A DNA stretch of 64,000 nucleotides from CAZEBW01 sp964510205 (GCA_964510205.1 CAZEBW010000007.1:1-64000); one strand, 5' to 3'; shown: positions 35,336 through 46,213, counted from the stretch's first letter. The notes: generated by a model from the sequence alone, not told the origin. Program-made: numbers and translations.

Positions 35336-37128
35336 TTCAACTCCTCCTCAATGGATATGGCGTAGCGAGGACACTCCTCGGCGCAGACGCCACACCCCTT
35401 GCAGTAGTCGTAGTTCACCTCGTAGGGAGACCCGACAGGTTCGGCAAACCTGTCAGCTCTCAGGCGAACGATGGCCACGTCGGGACAGAAAATCAAGCAG
35501 GTATCGCACAGGTTGCAGGCGCCACAACTGAAGCATCGCTCGGCCTCGCTTAGGGCCTGCTCTTCAGCAAAGCCCAGGTTCACCTCTTCGAAATCGCGCG
35601 CCCTCTCCTCACCCGACCTCTGGGGCTGTTCGGGCCGCTCCAAATAGTCGAAGTAGGCCAGATTCAGGTCCTCGAAGCGGACGACGGTGGGATCGACGTC
35701 TTTGGGAACCGCGTGCACCGCCTCGTCCAGGGGTGGAAAGCCCGCCATTTCCTCGGCCCTGAGATACTTGTCAATGGCCAGGGCGGCGCGCTTTCCAGAG
35801 CCAATGGCGTGAGCCACCGTGCCAAAGGGCGTGGCCGCGTCACCGCCGGCGAAGATGGCAGGCGCCGTCGTCGCTCCAGCTTCGTTGATGACGATACGCC
35901 CCCGCTCGACCTCCAACTTCCATTCTCCATCTTCCCCCTTCCATTCTCCATCTTCCCTCTTCCATCCCCCAGCTTCCAGCTCTTGGGCAATGGCCGCTAT
36001 GACGGTGTCTACTTCAAGCGTGAACTCAGAGCCCTCGACAGGAAGGGGACGGCGGCGACCGCTCTCGTCAGGCTGGCCCAAGCGCATCTCAACGCACTCC
36101 AGTTTGGACACATGGCCGTCCTCAGTGAGCACCCTGGTAGGCGAAGCCAGGTAGCGGATCACGATGTTTTCCGCCAGCGCCTCTTCGATCTCGCTCTCGA
36201 TGGCAGGCATCTCCGCCCGCGAGCGGCGGTAGAGAATCGTCACCTCCGCCCCCAGGCGCAGCGCGGTGCGAGCGGCGTCTATGGCCGTGTTGCCACCGCC
36301 GATGACCGCCACCCTGGGGCCTACCTCGACCTCTTCTCCCAGGTTCACCTTCTTGAGGAACTCCAAGCCGGCGAGGACACCCTCGGCGTCCTCGCCGGGG
36401 ATGTTCAACCGACGGCTCTTGTGGAGCCCCACCGCGATGAAGACGGCGCCGTAATCGTTGAGCTCGCTCATCGAAAGGTTATCGCCCAGGCGCATCTCAG
36501 TCTTGATCTCCACCCCCAGGGCCTCGATGTCAGCAATCTCCCGATCCAACACCTCGCGGGGCAGGCGATACTCCGGTATGCCCACCCTCATCATCCCTCC
36601 CGCCACCGGCAAAGCTTCGAACACGGTGACGGAATAGCCAAGTCGAGCCAGGTGATAGGCACAGGACAGGCCAGCGGGGCCGGAACCGATGACGGCAACG
36701 GGGGACGAGTGATGAGTAACGAGAACCTCGTTGCCTCGTTGTCTCGTTGCCTCGTGACGCATCGCCCAGTCAGCCAAGAACCGCTCCAGGTTGTGGATGG
36801 CTATTGCCCCTCCCAACTCCTCACGGTTGCACTCGCTCTCGCAAGGATGGGGGCAGACCCGTCCGCAAACCCCTGGGAAGGGGTTCTCTTGCTTGATCAG
36901 TTCCCACGCTTCTTTGTATTTTCCCTCCTTGATCAGAGCCAGATAGCCGACGATGTCCTCACCGGCAGGGCAGTGATGGTTGCAGGGAGGGGTTTTGTCC
37001 ACGTAAAGGGGCCGAGTGTACCTCCAGCTCCCCGTCTTGTTGACCAGGGTCGTTCCCAGGCTCATCGGGAGGTAAGGCATATCGGCCTCGGTCTTAAACA
37101 CGATTTCGTCTGTCATTTGTGTGTTCAT
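35323..37128 (-). CDS. porD: NAD(P)H-dependent flavoprotein fused to a PorD-type 2[4Fe-4S] ferredoxin
   Basis: A 601-residue fusion. The N-terminal Fe-S domain has CNHHCPAGED and CGRVCPHPCESECNR. The GltD-like flavoprotein has FAD motif VAVIGSGPAGLSCAYHLARL near residue 145 and NAD(P) motif VAVIGGGNTAIDAARTALRL near 273. A C-terminal cysteine-rich ferredoxin part has CFSCGACNLCDTCLIFCPD and CKGCGVCAEECPR. It probably moves electrons between ferredoxin and NAD(P) within the oxidoreductase complex. Three segments (residues about 125-142, 388-407 and 558-568) are encoded by repeat DNA and look like in-frame insertions. ATG at 37128, 8 bp after porC. Confidence 0.85.
   Translation of the reverse strand: MNTQMTDEIVFKTEADMPYLPMSLGTTLVNKTGSWRYTRPLYVDKTPPCNHHCPAGEDIVGYLALIKEGKYKEAWELIKQENPFPGVCGRVCPHPCESECNREELGGAIAIHNLERFLADWAMRHEATRQRGNEVLVTHHSSPVAVIGSGPAGLSCAYHLARLGYSVTVFEALPVAGGMMRVGIPEYRLPREVLDREIADIEALGVEIKTEMRLGDNLSMSELNDYGAVFIAVGLHKSRRLNIPGEDAEGVLAGLEFLKKVNLGEEVEVGPRVAVIGGGNTAIDAARTALRLGAEVTILYRRSRAEMPAIESEIEEALAENIVIRYLASPTRVLTEDGHVSKLECVEMRLGQPDESGRRRPLPVEGSEFTLEVDTVIAAIAQELEAGGWKREDGEWKGEDGEWKLEVERGRIVINEAGATTAPAIFAGGDAATPFGTVAHAIGSGKRAALAIDKYLRAEEMAGFPPLDEAVHAVPKDVDPTVVRFEDLNLAYFDYLERPEQPQRSGEERARDFEEVNLGFAEEQALSEAERCFSCGACNLCDTCLIFCPDVAIVRLRADRFAEPVGSPYEVNYDYCKGCGVCAEECPRYAISIEEELKWKK
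35434..35454. repeat. In-frame palindrome inside the ferredoxin domain
   Basis: GACAGGTT (35434-35441) and AACCTGTC (35447-35454) around a 5-nt loop. It encodes the residues ADRFAEPVGS between the two ferredoxin cysteine clusters and is related to the 15-bp stem at 20332-20364. Confidence 0.7.
35908..35967. repeat. In-frame 21-bp (3 x 7) tandem repeat in the flavoprotein domain
   Basis: Repeats of TTCCATTCTCCATCTTCCC type, encoding EDGEWK units (EDGEWKGEDGEWKLE). No counterpart is expected in GltD-like proteins at this surface position before GRIVINEAG. Confidence 0.75.
36703..36756. repeat. In-frame CCTCGTTG-type repeat ahead of the FAD motif
   Basis: Units CCTCGTTG, CCTCGTTG, TCTCGTTG, CCTCGTG on the plus strand encode HEATRQRGNEVLVTHHSS between the N-terminal Fe-S domain and VAVIGSGPAG. 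Confidence 0.65.
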
Positions 37129-37135
37129 CTCCCTT

Positions 37136-37684
37136 TCAGCTTTTCACTTGTTCGTAGGCCTCTCGGGTAGCGGCGACGTTCTCCTCTGGTTTGATGGGAA
37201 CCGTATCGCGCACCGCCTCGGCGATGGCCTCCAGACTCACGATGCCTGTGGCCTTGGCGAAGGCGCCCAGGATGGCCGTGTTGACGATGGGCGCGCTCTT
37301 AGGCCCCAGCTTGTACTTGATGGCGATGGCGTTGGCGTCAACGGTGGCCACCCGATACTTAGCCGGCAGGTCGAAGGCGGCAGGGTGCTGCTCGCTGTTG
37401 ATGAGGATCCACCCGCCCTCTTTCAGGCCGGCGGTAACGTCCACCGCCTCCAGCAGAGTCGGATCCAACACCACGATGTGATCGGGCTCGTAGATCTGGC
37501 AGCGGATGCGCACGGGCTGGTCGTCAATGCGGGCGAAAGCCACCACTGGCGCGCCGCGCCGCTCCACCCCAAAAGACGGAAACGCTTGCACGTAGCGGCC
37601 TTCTCTAAACACAGCAGCCGCCAGCACCTTGGAGGCGATCACCGCTCCTTGGCCGCCGCGGCCGTGTATCCTGATCTCAATCAT
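37136..37684 (-). CDS. porC: 2-oxoacid:ferredoxin oxidoreductase gamma subunit
   Basis: A 182-residue gamma subunit (PorC/VorC/KorC), starting MIEIRIHGRGGQGAVIASKV, the exact beginning expected for the family. The ATG at 37684 has GGGAGG upstream. The GVERRGAPVVAFARI and VNTAILGAFAKATG segments are typical. It covers the CoA domain of the complex. It is the first gene of the porC-D-A-B cluster. Its start overlaps the stop of an 18-codon upstream ORF (ATGA), so translation may depend on that ORF. The open frame continues to 37744 but lacks a proper ribosome site for a longer product. Confidence 0.9.
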   Translation of the reverse strand: MIEIRIHGRGGQGAVIASKVLAAAVFREGRYVQAFPSFGVERRGAPVVAFARIDDQPVRIRCQIYEPDHIVVLDPTLLEAVDVTAGLKEGGWILINSEQHPAAFDLPAKYRVATVDANAIAIKYKLGPKSAPIVNTAILGAFAKATGIVSLEAIAEAVRDTVPIKPEENVAATREAYEQVKS

Positions 37685-37737
37685 GCTTTGCCTCCCTCTC
37701 CACTGATGGAAATCAGCGGAAACCCTCGCGTTAGCAT
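37681..37737 (-). CDS. Candidate 18-residue upstream ORF coupled to porC
   Basis: The ATG at 37737 has AAGGAGG at ideal distance (9 nt). The ORF (MLTRGFPLISISGEGGKA) ends TGA inside the porC ATG (ATGA). A CGCTGAT/ATCAGTG-type inverted repeat lies within it. Codon composition is not informative; translation is inferred from the ribosome site and overlap. Confidence 0.45.
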   Translation of the reverse strand: MLTRGFPLISISGEGGKA

Positions 37738-37940
37738 GCTTCACAACCTCCTTGTTGATGTTGATTTATTGACTTGTAGATTCAGTAGATCCAGTTTTGC
37801 TCAGCCTGGATCGTGATTTGGGTCAAAGGCGGGGAAGGCAACCGCAGCTTGCACGCAATCCCCTGGGAGCGATTTTGGATCTGCTGAGACGTGCTAAAGG
37901 GTTAACATTGTCAATCTGCGAAAGGTCATCGCGAGAATGA

Positions 37941-38129
37941 TCAGAAACGATCCCCTCTGGACATCCTGTAACCCGATATGGCCAGCAGATACCCAAAGAG
38001 ACAGATACCAGCCACGACCAGCATTTCTTGCCAGCCCAACAAACCGGTCATGTACAACAGGCCGGCTCCTAGCGATATATACCCTACTCCAGTCAGGAAC
38101 ATAACGAGACCATAGACTTGTTGTAGCAT
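37941..38129 (-). CDS. Small two-helix membrane protein, copy 1
   Basis: A 62-residue protein starting MLQQVYGLVMFLTGVGYI at the ATG at 38129 behind AGGAGG. Two hydrophobic helices are joined by a short loop (LGWQEML), and the C-terminus is charged (SGYRMSRGDRF). It is a clear paralog of the next gene (about half of residues identical, including GYRMSR..RF). No function is recognised; both are of a size seen in small membrane subunits. The 198-bp gap to porC shows no other gene. Confidence 0.7.
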   Translation of the reverse strand: MLQQVYGLVMFLTGVGYISLGAGLLYMTGLLGWQEMLVVAGICLFGYLLAISGYRMSRGDRF

Positions 38130-38190
38130 TTTTACGCCTCCTATCAACACCAGTCATCCGGTAACTGATATGTGTCCCTCTCTTGGCCTC

Positions 38191-38385
38191 TCAGAAACGC
38201 TCTTCCCTGGACATTCGATAACCTGCTATGGAGAGCAAATACCCAAATATACAAACGCCAGCAGCAAACAACATGTTCTGCCAGTCCATAGGCTTGACCA
38301 GATACCCTGTGTACAACAGATAGGCCCCCAGTATGAGGACCCCTATTCCAGCGATGAACATGACGATACCATAGACCCGATGCAT
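38191..38385 (-). CDS. Small two-helix membrane protein, copy 2
   Basis: A 64-residue protein starting MHRVYGIVMFIAGIGVLI, ATG at 38385 with TTAGGAGGAT. It has the same topology as its neighbour: VYGIVMF...G helix, MDWQNMLFAAGVCIFGYLL helix, C-terminal GYRMSREERF. The tandem pair arose by duplication. It lies 81 bp from the phosphate butyryltransferase gene, in the same direction. Function unknown. Confidence 0.72.
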   Translation of the reverse strand: MHRVYGIVMFIAGIGVLILGAYLLYTGYLVKPMDWQNMLFAAGVCIFGYLLSIAGYRMSREERF

Positions 38386-38465
38386 AATTTATCCTCCTAA
38401 TTTGGTAGTGTTTGTTACATCGCCTCACCAAGCGACGCTCGGCTGCGGCCTTCGGCTACGGCCGC

Positions 38466-39377
38466 TTATTCTCCTCTCGTCGCCAGCATCACGCCCAGCG
38501 CCATGGAGACCAGCTTGGTCTGGTGCGGATCGGAGCGGGAGGCCACGATGATAGGCGATTTGCCGCCCACCACAACGCCCGCCATATTCCCCTTGGCGAA
38601 ATAGGTGATGGCTTTGGCCAGAACATTGGCCGCTTCGACGTCGGGCGGGATCAAAATGTCGGCCCGGCCCGCAACCTTGCTCTTGATGCCCTTGATTTGG
38701 GTTGATTCCAGGGAGATGGCGTTATCCAAGGCCAAAGGACCGTCTACGAGGCCGCCCCTGATCTGCCCCCGGTCGGCCATCTTGGAGAGGTTGGCGGCGT
38801 CGAGCGTGGTGGGTATCTTGGGGTTGACCATCTCCGTGGCAGCCAAGATGGCCACCTTCGGCTGCTCCACTCCCAGACGTCGGGCGACGAAAATGGCGTT
38901 TTGGACGATCTCGATCTTCTGCTCCATGGTGGGGGCCACCACCACCCCAGCATCGCTGATGAAGATGAGCCGGTCGAAGCCGGGAATCTCGAAGATGCCC
39001 ACGTGCGTCAAGAGGCGACCCACTCGCAAGCCCACCTCCTTGTCCAATGCAGCCCGCAGAAAGTCTCCCGTCTCGATCTTGCCCTTCATGGCCATCTGCG
39101 CGTGGCCCAGATGCACCAATTCCATGACCCGGCGCGCCGCCTGCTTCGGCTCCGGCTCGTGGATGACCATCATGCGGCCGATGTCTATAGAATTCTCCTC
39201 GGCGATTTCTTTGATGGCCGTCCGATCTCCCACCAAGACGCACTCACAGAGCTCCTGCGCCTCCGCATCCTGAGCCGCCAGGAGCACCTCTTTTTCGTGC
39301 GCCGCAGCGATGGCCACTGTCTTGGGCCCAACCTCCCTCGCTTTCTCCATCAATTGAGCAAAAGTGCTGATTGCCAT
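38466..39377 (-). CDS. ptb: Phosphate butyryltransferase
   Basis: A 303-residue acyltransferase of the Pta/Ptb family converting butyryl-CoA (or isobutyryl/other short acyl-CoA) and phosphate to acyl-phosphate. Ptb-type landmarks are MKGKIETGDFLRAALDKEVGLR, LTHVGIFEIPGFDRLIFISDAG and GVVVGGKSPIIVASRSD. Length equals Ptb (about 300) and not the longer Pta. No acyl kinase gene is adjacent in this window. Next to the 2-oxoacid oxidoreductase cluster it would conserve energy from acyl-CoA. Confidence 0.88.
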   Translation of the reverse strand: MAISTFAQLMEKAREVGPKTVAIAAAHEKEVLLAAQDAEAQELCECVLVGDRTAIKEIAEENSIDIGRMMVIHEPEPKQAARRVMELVHLGHAQMAMKGKIETGDFLRAALDKEVGLRVGRLLTHVGIFEIPGFDRLIFISDAGVVVAPTMEQKIEIVQNAIFVARRLGVEQPKVAILAATEMVNPKIPTTLDAANLSKMADRGQIRGGLVDGPLALDNAISLESTQIKGIKSKVAGRADILIPPDVEAANVLAKAITYFAKGNMAGVVVGGKSPIIVASRSDPHQTKLVSMALGVMLATRGE

Positions 39378-39394
39378 ACTTCGAGCCCCCCTCG

Positions 39395-39420
39395 CCCCCC
39401 CAACTTTGGGGGGGAAGTCT
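39395..39420. repeat. G/C-run hairpin between ptb and secA
   Basis: CCCCCCCAACTTTGGGGGGG-type inverted repeat in the 63-bp spacer. It could serve as terminator of secA, but lacks a following T-run. Confidence 0.45.
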
Positions 39421-39440
39421 CAATGCCCAATATCCAGTCT

Positions 39441-42266
<2,826 letters not shown>

Positions 42267-42301
42267 GATCTAGCCAACTCTCATTTGGGTGTGTTCCATC
42301 T

Positions 42302-42359
42302 CGGTTGTAGGACGGATTGGTAATCCGTCAATTCGTCGGAATACCATTCCGACCAACAA
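42302..42359. repeat. 58-bp dispersed repeat, copy 1 (identical to 57848-57905, opposite orientation)
   Basis: Two adjoining palindromes, GACGGATTGGTAATCCGTC and TCGGAATACCATTCCGA, form a two-hairpin unit. All 58 bases match the reverse complement of the copy at 57848-57905, 15 kb away. CTCATTTGGGTGTGTT precedes it at 42280-42295. Confidence 0.92.
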
Positions 42360-42405
42360 CACCAGCCAACTCGTTCGCCCCCCTCGCATTTCTCTCTTTG
42401 TTCGT

Positions 42406-42462
42406 CGAAGGTCTCCCGACCGAGGCGAAATGCCGCCAATGGGCTCGGTCAGGAGACCTTCG
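42406..42462. repeat. 19-bp inverted repeat downstream of prs
   Basis: Arms at 42406-42424 and 42444-42462 with one mismatch and a 19-nt loop, no T-run. With the preceding element it fills most of the 235-bp gap between prs and secA, which contains no gene. Confidence 0.7.
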
Positions 42463-42501
42463 CCCATCAACGCTACGGCGGGGCATTCTCGGCCCGACCA
42501 C

Positions 42502-43476
42502 CTAGCTAGGCACATCCTTCATGTACTCCCCCACCGAAATCCCCAGGTGGACGCGGCGGATCACCTCGCCCAGCAGCGGGGCCACGGAGAGGACGGTGAT
42601 GTGGGGCAGCATCTTGTCAGGGGGGATGGGGATAGTGTTCGTAGTAACCATTTCTTTGAACCCACATTTTCGCAAACATTCCAGCGCTGGGGGGGAAAAC
42701 AGCGGATGGGTGAAGCTGGCATAGATGTCTCCAGCGCCGTGGTCTCTGACGATAGTCGTAGCCTCCAGCATGGATCCCGCCGTATCCACCTCGTCGTCAA
42801 CGATGATCACGTCCTTGCCCGCCACGTCGCCTATGAGGGTCAGCGCCTTGCTGGACCCGCCTGTGAGGCTGCGGCGTTTCTCCACGAAGGCCAGCGGCAA
42901 TCCCAGCTTCTCGGCGAAGTTGCGGCCCTTCTTGGCGAACCCCAAGTCAGCAGAGACAACCACAGCATCGCGCAGGTCCTTTTTCACGAAGTAATCGCTG
43001 AGGATGTTGAAGGCCGTTACTTCATCGCCAGGTATGCTGAAGAAGCCCTGAATCTGACCCGCGTGGAGGTCTATGGTCATCCAGCGGTCGGCCCCGGCCA
43101 CGGTGATCATATCGGCGATCAGGCGGGCGCTGATGGGTATGCGGGGCTGGTCCTTTTTGTCGCTGCGGCCATAGGCGTAAAAGGGGATCACCGCGGTGAT
43201 GCGGCCCGCTGAAGCCCGCTTCAAGGTGTCAATCATGATCAGAAGTTCCATGATGTTTCTGTTGACCGGCGAGCAGGTGGGTTGGATGAGGAAAACGTCA
43301 CGCCCCCGCACACTCTGGCGCAGCCTGATGAAGATATTCTCATTGGGAAAGTCTGTAATTTCCGCCTGCGATTGGGGAACCTGTAGGTAATCGCAAATCT
43401 CCTGAGTCAGCGCCGGGTTGCCTGAACCCCCAAAGATCGCCAGTTCACCGTACATCTTCACCTTGATTTCTTGCAT
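42502..43476 (-). CDS. prs: Ribose-phosphate pyrophosphokinase
   Basis: A 324-residue PRPP synthase (ribose-5-phosphate + ATP to PRPP + AMP), supplying nucleotide and amino-acid synthesis. Class I motifs are the ATP-binding FYAYGRSDKKDQPR, the metal/flexible region DLHAGQIQGFFSIPGDE, SADLGFAKKGRNFAEKL, and the ribose-phosphate loop VIIVDDEVDTAGSM. The last is a slight variant of the usual VDDxxDTGGT. Two possible starts: ATG 43476, or ATG 43455 beginning MYGELAIFGG. The gene follows the acetyltransferase by 108 bp. Confidence 0.92.
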   Translation of the reverse strand: MQEIKVKMYGELAIFGGSGNPALTQEICDYLQVPQSQAEITDFPNENIFIRLRQSVRGRDVFLIQPTCSPVNRNIMELLIMIDTLKRASAGRITAVIPFYAYGRSDKKDQPRIPISARLIADMITVAGADRWMTIDLHAGQIQGFFSIPGDEVTAFNILSDYFVKKDLRDAVVVSADLGFAKKGRNFAEKLGLPLAFVEKRRSLTGGSSKALTLIGDVAGKDVIIVDDEVDTAGSMLEATTIVRDHGAGDIYASFTHPLFSPPALECLRKCGFKEMVTTNTIPIPPDKMLPHITVLSVAPLLGEVIRRVHLGISVGEYMKDVPS

Positions 43477-43584
43477 CTCCCCCCTCGTTTTCAGCAGAGG
43501 CAGCTCCCCTACGGAGAAGGCCGCTGCTCGGTCGCGGGCGGCGGAAAACCGCGCTCAGGAGCCCGCCCCGCCCACGATTTGGAC

Positions 43585-44109
43585 CTACTGGGCCTCAAAG
43601 TCCTCCCGCAGGAGGCCCATGATCAGGGTATCGTGATAGCTGCCGCTTCGGAATAGGGCCTCCCGTTGGCGTCCCTCGAGCTTGAATCCGCACTTCTCGT
43701 AGCAGCGGATGGCGCGGGCATTGAAAGCGTACACTTCTAGCTGAACGCGGTGCAGGTTCATCTCGCCGAAGGCAAAACCCAATAGAGTGCGAACGGCGTC
43801 GCCCCCGTAGCCCTTTCCCCAGTATTCCTTCTCGCCAATGACGATGCCCAGCACAGCGCGGCGGTTTTTCCAGTCGAAATCGTGCAGGCCGCAGTTGCCA
43901 ATGTGCACACCGTCCTCGGTCTCAATGGCAAAGATCCGACTGTCCTGATCTTCTAACTGGCGCTCGAACCATTTCTCCTCCTCGGCCAGGGACATGGGCA
44001 TGTACATGGTCAAGTAGTGGCGCACCTGCGGATCGTTGAACCAGCGGACAAAAGTGGGAAGGTCCCCTCGCTCTATGGCCCTGAGTTTCGTCTTCTGCCC
44101 CTCTATCAT
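43585..44109 (-). CDS. GNAT-family N-acetyltransferase, RimJ/RimL type
   Basis: A 174-residue acetyl-CoA-dependent acyltransferase. It begins MIEGQKTKLRAIERGDLPTF, the usual first strand and helix of RimJ/RimL-like GNATs. The acetyl-CoA loop is GEKEYWGKGYGGDAVRTLLGF, followed by LHRVQLEVYAFNARAIRCYEKCGF. Likely targets are the N-terminus of a protein or a small molecule; not resolvable. ATG at 44109 with GGAGGCAG upstream. The longer open frame to 44526 is antisense to the next gene's leader. A promoter lies at 44131-44159. Confidence 0.87.
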   Translation of the reverse strand: MIEGQKTKLRAIERGDLPTFVRWFNDPQVRHYLTMYMPMSLAEEEKWFERQLEDQDSRIFAIETEDGVHIGNCGLHDFDWKNRRAVLGIVIGEKEYWGKGYGGDAVRTLLGFAFGEMNLHRVQLEVYAFNARAIRCYEKCGFKLEGRQREALFRSGSYHDTLIMGLLREDFEAQ

Positions 44110-44130
44110 CTCCGTCTGCCTCCGCAGGTA

Positions 44131-44159
44131 ATTATACAACAATTTCGCGAGATTGAAAA
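44131..44159 (-). promoter_or_regulatory. Promoter of the acetyltransferase gene
   Basis: Minus-strand TTTTCA, 17-bp spacer, TATAAT, with a leader of about 15 nt to the ATG at 44109. Confidence 0.6.
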
Positions 44160-44268
44160 GCAGCACCTGACGGAAGACGCATTTCAGTTTCGGAGCAGCT
44201 CGCAGCGGCAGCCTGGGCCGGCTCGCGGCCTGGCCCCCAAATTGCAATACAACCACGCCAGAAGCAAC

Positions 44269-44297
44269 TTGTCTGCTCGGTGCTGTTGTGGTATAAT
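44269..44297 (+). promoter_or_regulatory. Promoter of the nuclease-dnaB-dnaD-loader operon
   Basis: TTGTCT, 17-bp spacer, TATAAT, 60 bp before the ATG of the bifunctional nuclease gene. It lies divergent to the acetyltransferase promoter. Confidence 0.7.
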
Positions 44298-44356
44298 CAA
44301 AATTGCCAAGAGATGGCGGTCGCTTCACAGGGCTAACGGGAAAGGAGGCAACGAGG

Positions 44357-44851
44357 ATGATCCGCGTAACCGTCGACAGCATAAGAGCTAGTTTGATGTC
44401 CCAGCATCGGGTGGTGATCCTGAAAGATGTAGACAGCGAAAGGTATTTGCCTATCTGGATTGGGCCCTTCGAAGCCGAGGCCATTACCCTAGAATTGAAA
44501 CAGGTCGAGTTGGCTCGCCCCCTCACTCATGATCTGTTGAAATCGGTGATCACCAAGATGGGAGCTAAGGTGTCTCACGTCGTGGTAAACGATTTGCGCG
44601 ACGACACTTTCTATGCCCACATCATCTTGGACGACAACGGCCAAGCCGTGGAAATAGATTCCCGCCCCAGCGACAGCATCGCTTTGGCCGTGCGAGCCAA
44701 GGCCCCCATCTTCGTGGCCGAGTCGGTGATGGGGAAAGCCGCCATAACGCCCGAAGAGGAGATAGGCCCTGTTGATGAGGAGAAACTATCGGCTTTTCGC
44801 GATTTCGTTGAAACCCTCGACCTCGACGCACTGGACGAAGAGGAGAGCTGA
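44357..44851 (+). CDS. Bifunctional nuclease family protein (BFN/DUF151)
   Basis: A 164-residue protein of the BFN domain family, members of which show both DNase and RNase activity in plants and are widespread in bacteria. Typical blocks are LPIWIGPFEAEAITLEL, LTHDLLKSVITKMGA, FYAHIILDDNGQAVEIDSRPSDSIALAVR and APIFVAESVM. Start ATG at 44357 with AAAGGAGG; the earlier frame start at 44303 lies too close to the promoter. It is first in an apparent operon with dnaB 16 bp downstream. Confidence 0.87.
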   Translation: MIRVTVDSIRASLMSQHRVVILKDVDSERYLPIWIGPFEAEAITLELKQVELARPLTHDLLKSVITKMGAKVSHVVVNDLRDDTFYAHIILDDNGQAVEIDSRPSDSIALAVRAKAPIFVAESVMGKAAITPEEEIGPVDEEKLSAFRDFVETLDLDALDEEES

Positions 44852-44866
44852 GAGAGCGGTGGTGAA

Positions 44867-46213
44867 ATGACCAACCAGTCAGAGCGAATGGCGCCTCACA
44901 ACACCGAGGCGGAAGAGGCGGCCCTGGGATCGCTTCTCCTGGACCCCGATGCCATATTCAATGTGGCCTCTTTTCTAAGTCCCAAGGATTTCTATCGGGA
45001 GAAGAACGGCTGGATCTACGATGCCATCAGAGACCTCCACAATCGGCGGGAGCCCGCCGACTTCGTCACCCTGTGCGACGAGCTAGAGCGGCGCGGCCAA
45101 CTGGAGGAGGTTGGCGGACCAGCCTACATCACTTCCTTGATCAATGCCGTGCCCACGGCCATCCACGCAGAATACTACGCCCGCATCGTGGAGCGCACGG
45201 CCATCCTGCGCCGGCTGATTAGCGCAGCAGCAAGAATCGCGGCCATTGCCTACGAAGACGCCGAAGACGTGGACGAGGTGGTGGACAGGGCCGAGCAAGT
45301 GCTATTTGGAGTCTCTGAGCGCCGCATCACCCGCGACCTGGTGTCCATAAAACAGATCGTTGCCGCCTATTATGATCGGATAGACTACCTGTATCAACAC
45401 CGCGATGAGCTCATCGGCATCCCCACCAGTTTCTCCTCGCTGGACAAGTTGTTGGGAGGTCTGCAGCCCTCCGACCTGATCATTGTGGCCGGACGACCGA
45501 GCATGGGCAAGACGTCGCTCGTCCTCTCGGTGGCCCAAAACGCCGCCCGCAAGTTCAACCAGCGTATAGCTCTCTTCAGCCTGGAGATGAGCTCCGAGCA
45601 AGTGGTGCAGCGTCTCGTCTCGGCCGAGACGGGCATAGATTCCCAAAGATTGCGCCTGGGGGATCTGAAGGACGACGAGTGGCCCCTCTTTGGCGAGGCG
45701 ACAGGCATCCTCTCAGAGATCCCTATCTTCATTGACGACACGCCCTCCATCTCCGCCTTGCAGATGCGAACCAAGGCCCGTCGCCTCCACGCTGAGCACG
45801 GCCTTGATATGATCATCGTTGATTATCTCCAATTGATGCGAGGAGACACCAAATCGGAGAACCGCGTCCAAGAGATCTCTGCGATTTCTCGGTCACTCAA
45901 AGGTTTAGCCAGGGAGCTAAACGTGCCTGTGGTAGCTGTCTCCCAGCTATCCCGAGCCGTTGAAGCCCGTAAGGATAACAGGCCCGTGCTCTCCGACCTT
46001 CGCGAAAGCGGAGCCATTGAACAAGACGCAGACGTGGTGATGTTCATCTACCGCGAGGAGATGTACAAAGAGGATACGGAGCGGAAGAACATCGCTGACA
46101 TCATCGTGGCTAAACACCGCAACGGCCCCACTGGCACAATCCACCTGTTCTTTCAGAAAGAGCTGGCTCAGTTCCACGAATTAGCACGTGTCCCCGAAGA
46201 ACTAAATCTCTAG
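44867..46213 (+). CDS. dnaB: Replicative DNA helicase
   Basis: A 448-residue hexameric 5'-3' helicase of the replisome. The N-terminal helical domain (HNTEAEEAALGSLLLDPDAI) is followed by the RecA-like motor: Walker A IVAGRPSMGKTSLVLSVAQN, Walker B DMIIVDYLQLMRGD, the SQLSRAVE motif and the arginine-finger region ESGAIEQDADVVMFIYREE. Length is normal and no intein is present. It sits between a nuclease gene and the DnaD/loader genes, a logical helicase-loading cluster. Confidence 0.96.
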   Translation: MTNQSERMAPHNTEAEEAALGSLLLDPDAIFNVASFLSPKDFYREKNGWIYDAIRDLHNRREPADFVTLCDELERRGQLEEVGGPAYITSLINAVPTAIHAEYYARIVERTAILRRLISAAARIAAIAYEDAEDVDEVVDRAEQVLFGVSERRITRDLVSIKQIVAAYYDRIDYLYQHRDELIGIPTSFSSLDKLLGGLQPSDLIIVAGRPSMGKTSLVLSVAQNAARKFNQRIALFSLEMSSEQVVQRLVSAETGIDSQRLRLGDLKDDEWPLFGEATGILSEIPIFIDDTPSISALQMRTKARRLHAEHGLDMIIVDYLQLMRGDTKSENRVQEISAISRSLKGLARELNVPVVAVSQLSRAVEARKDNRPVLSDLRESGAIEQDADVVMFIYREEMYKEDTERKNIADIIVAKHRNGPTGTIHLFFQKELAQFHELARVPEELNL

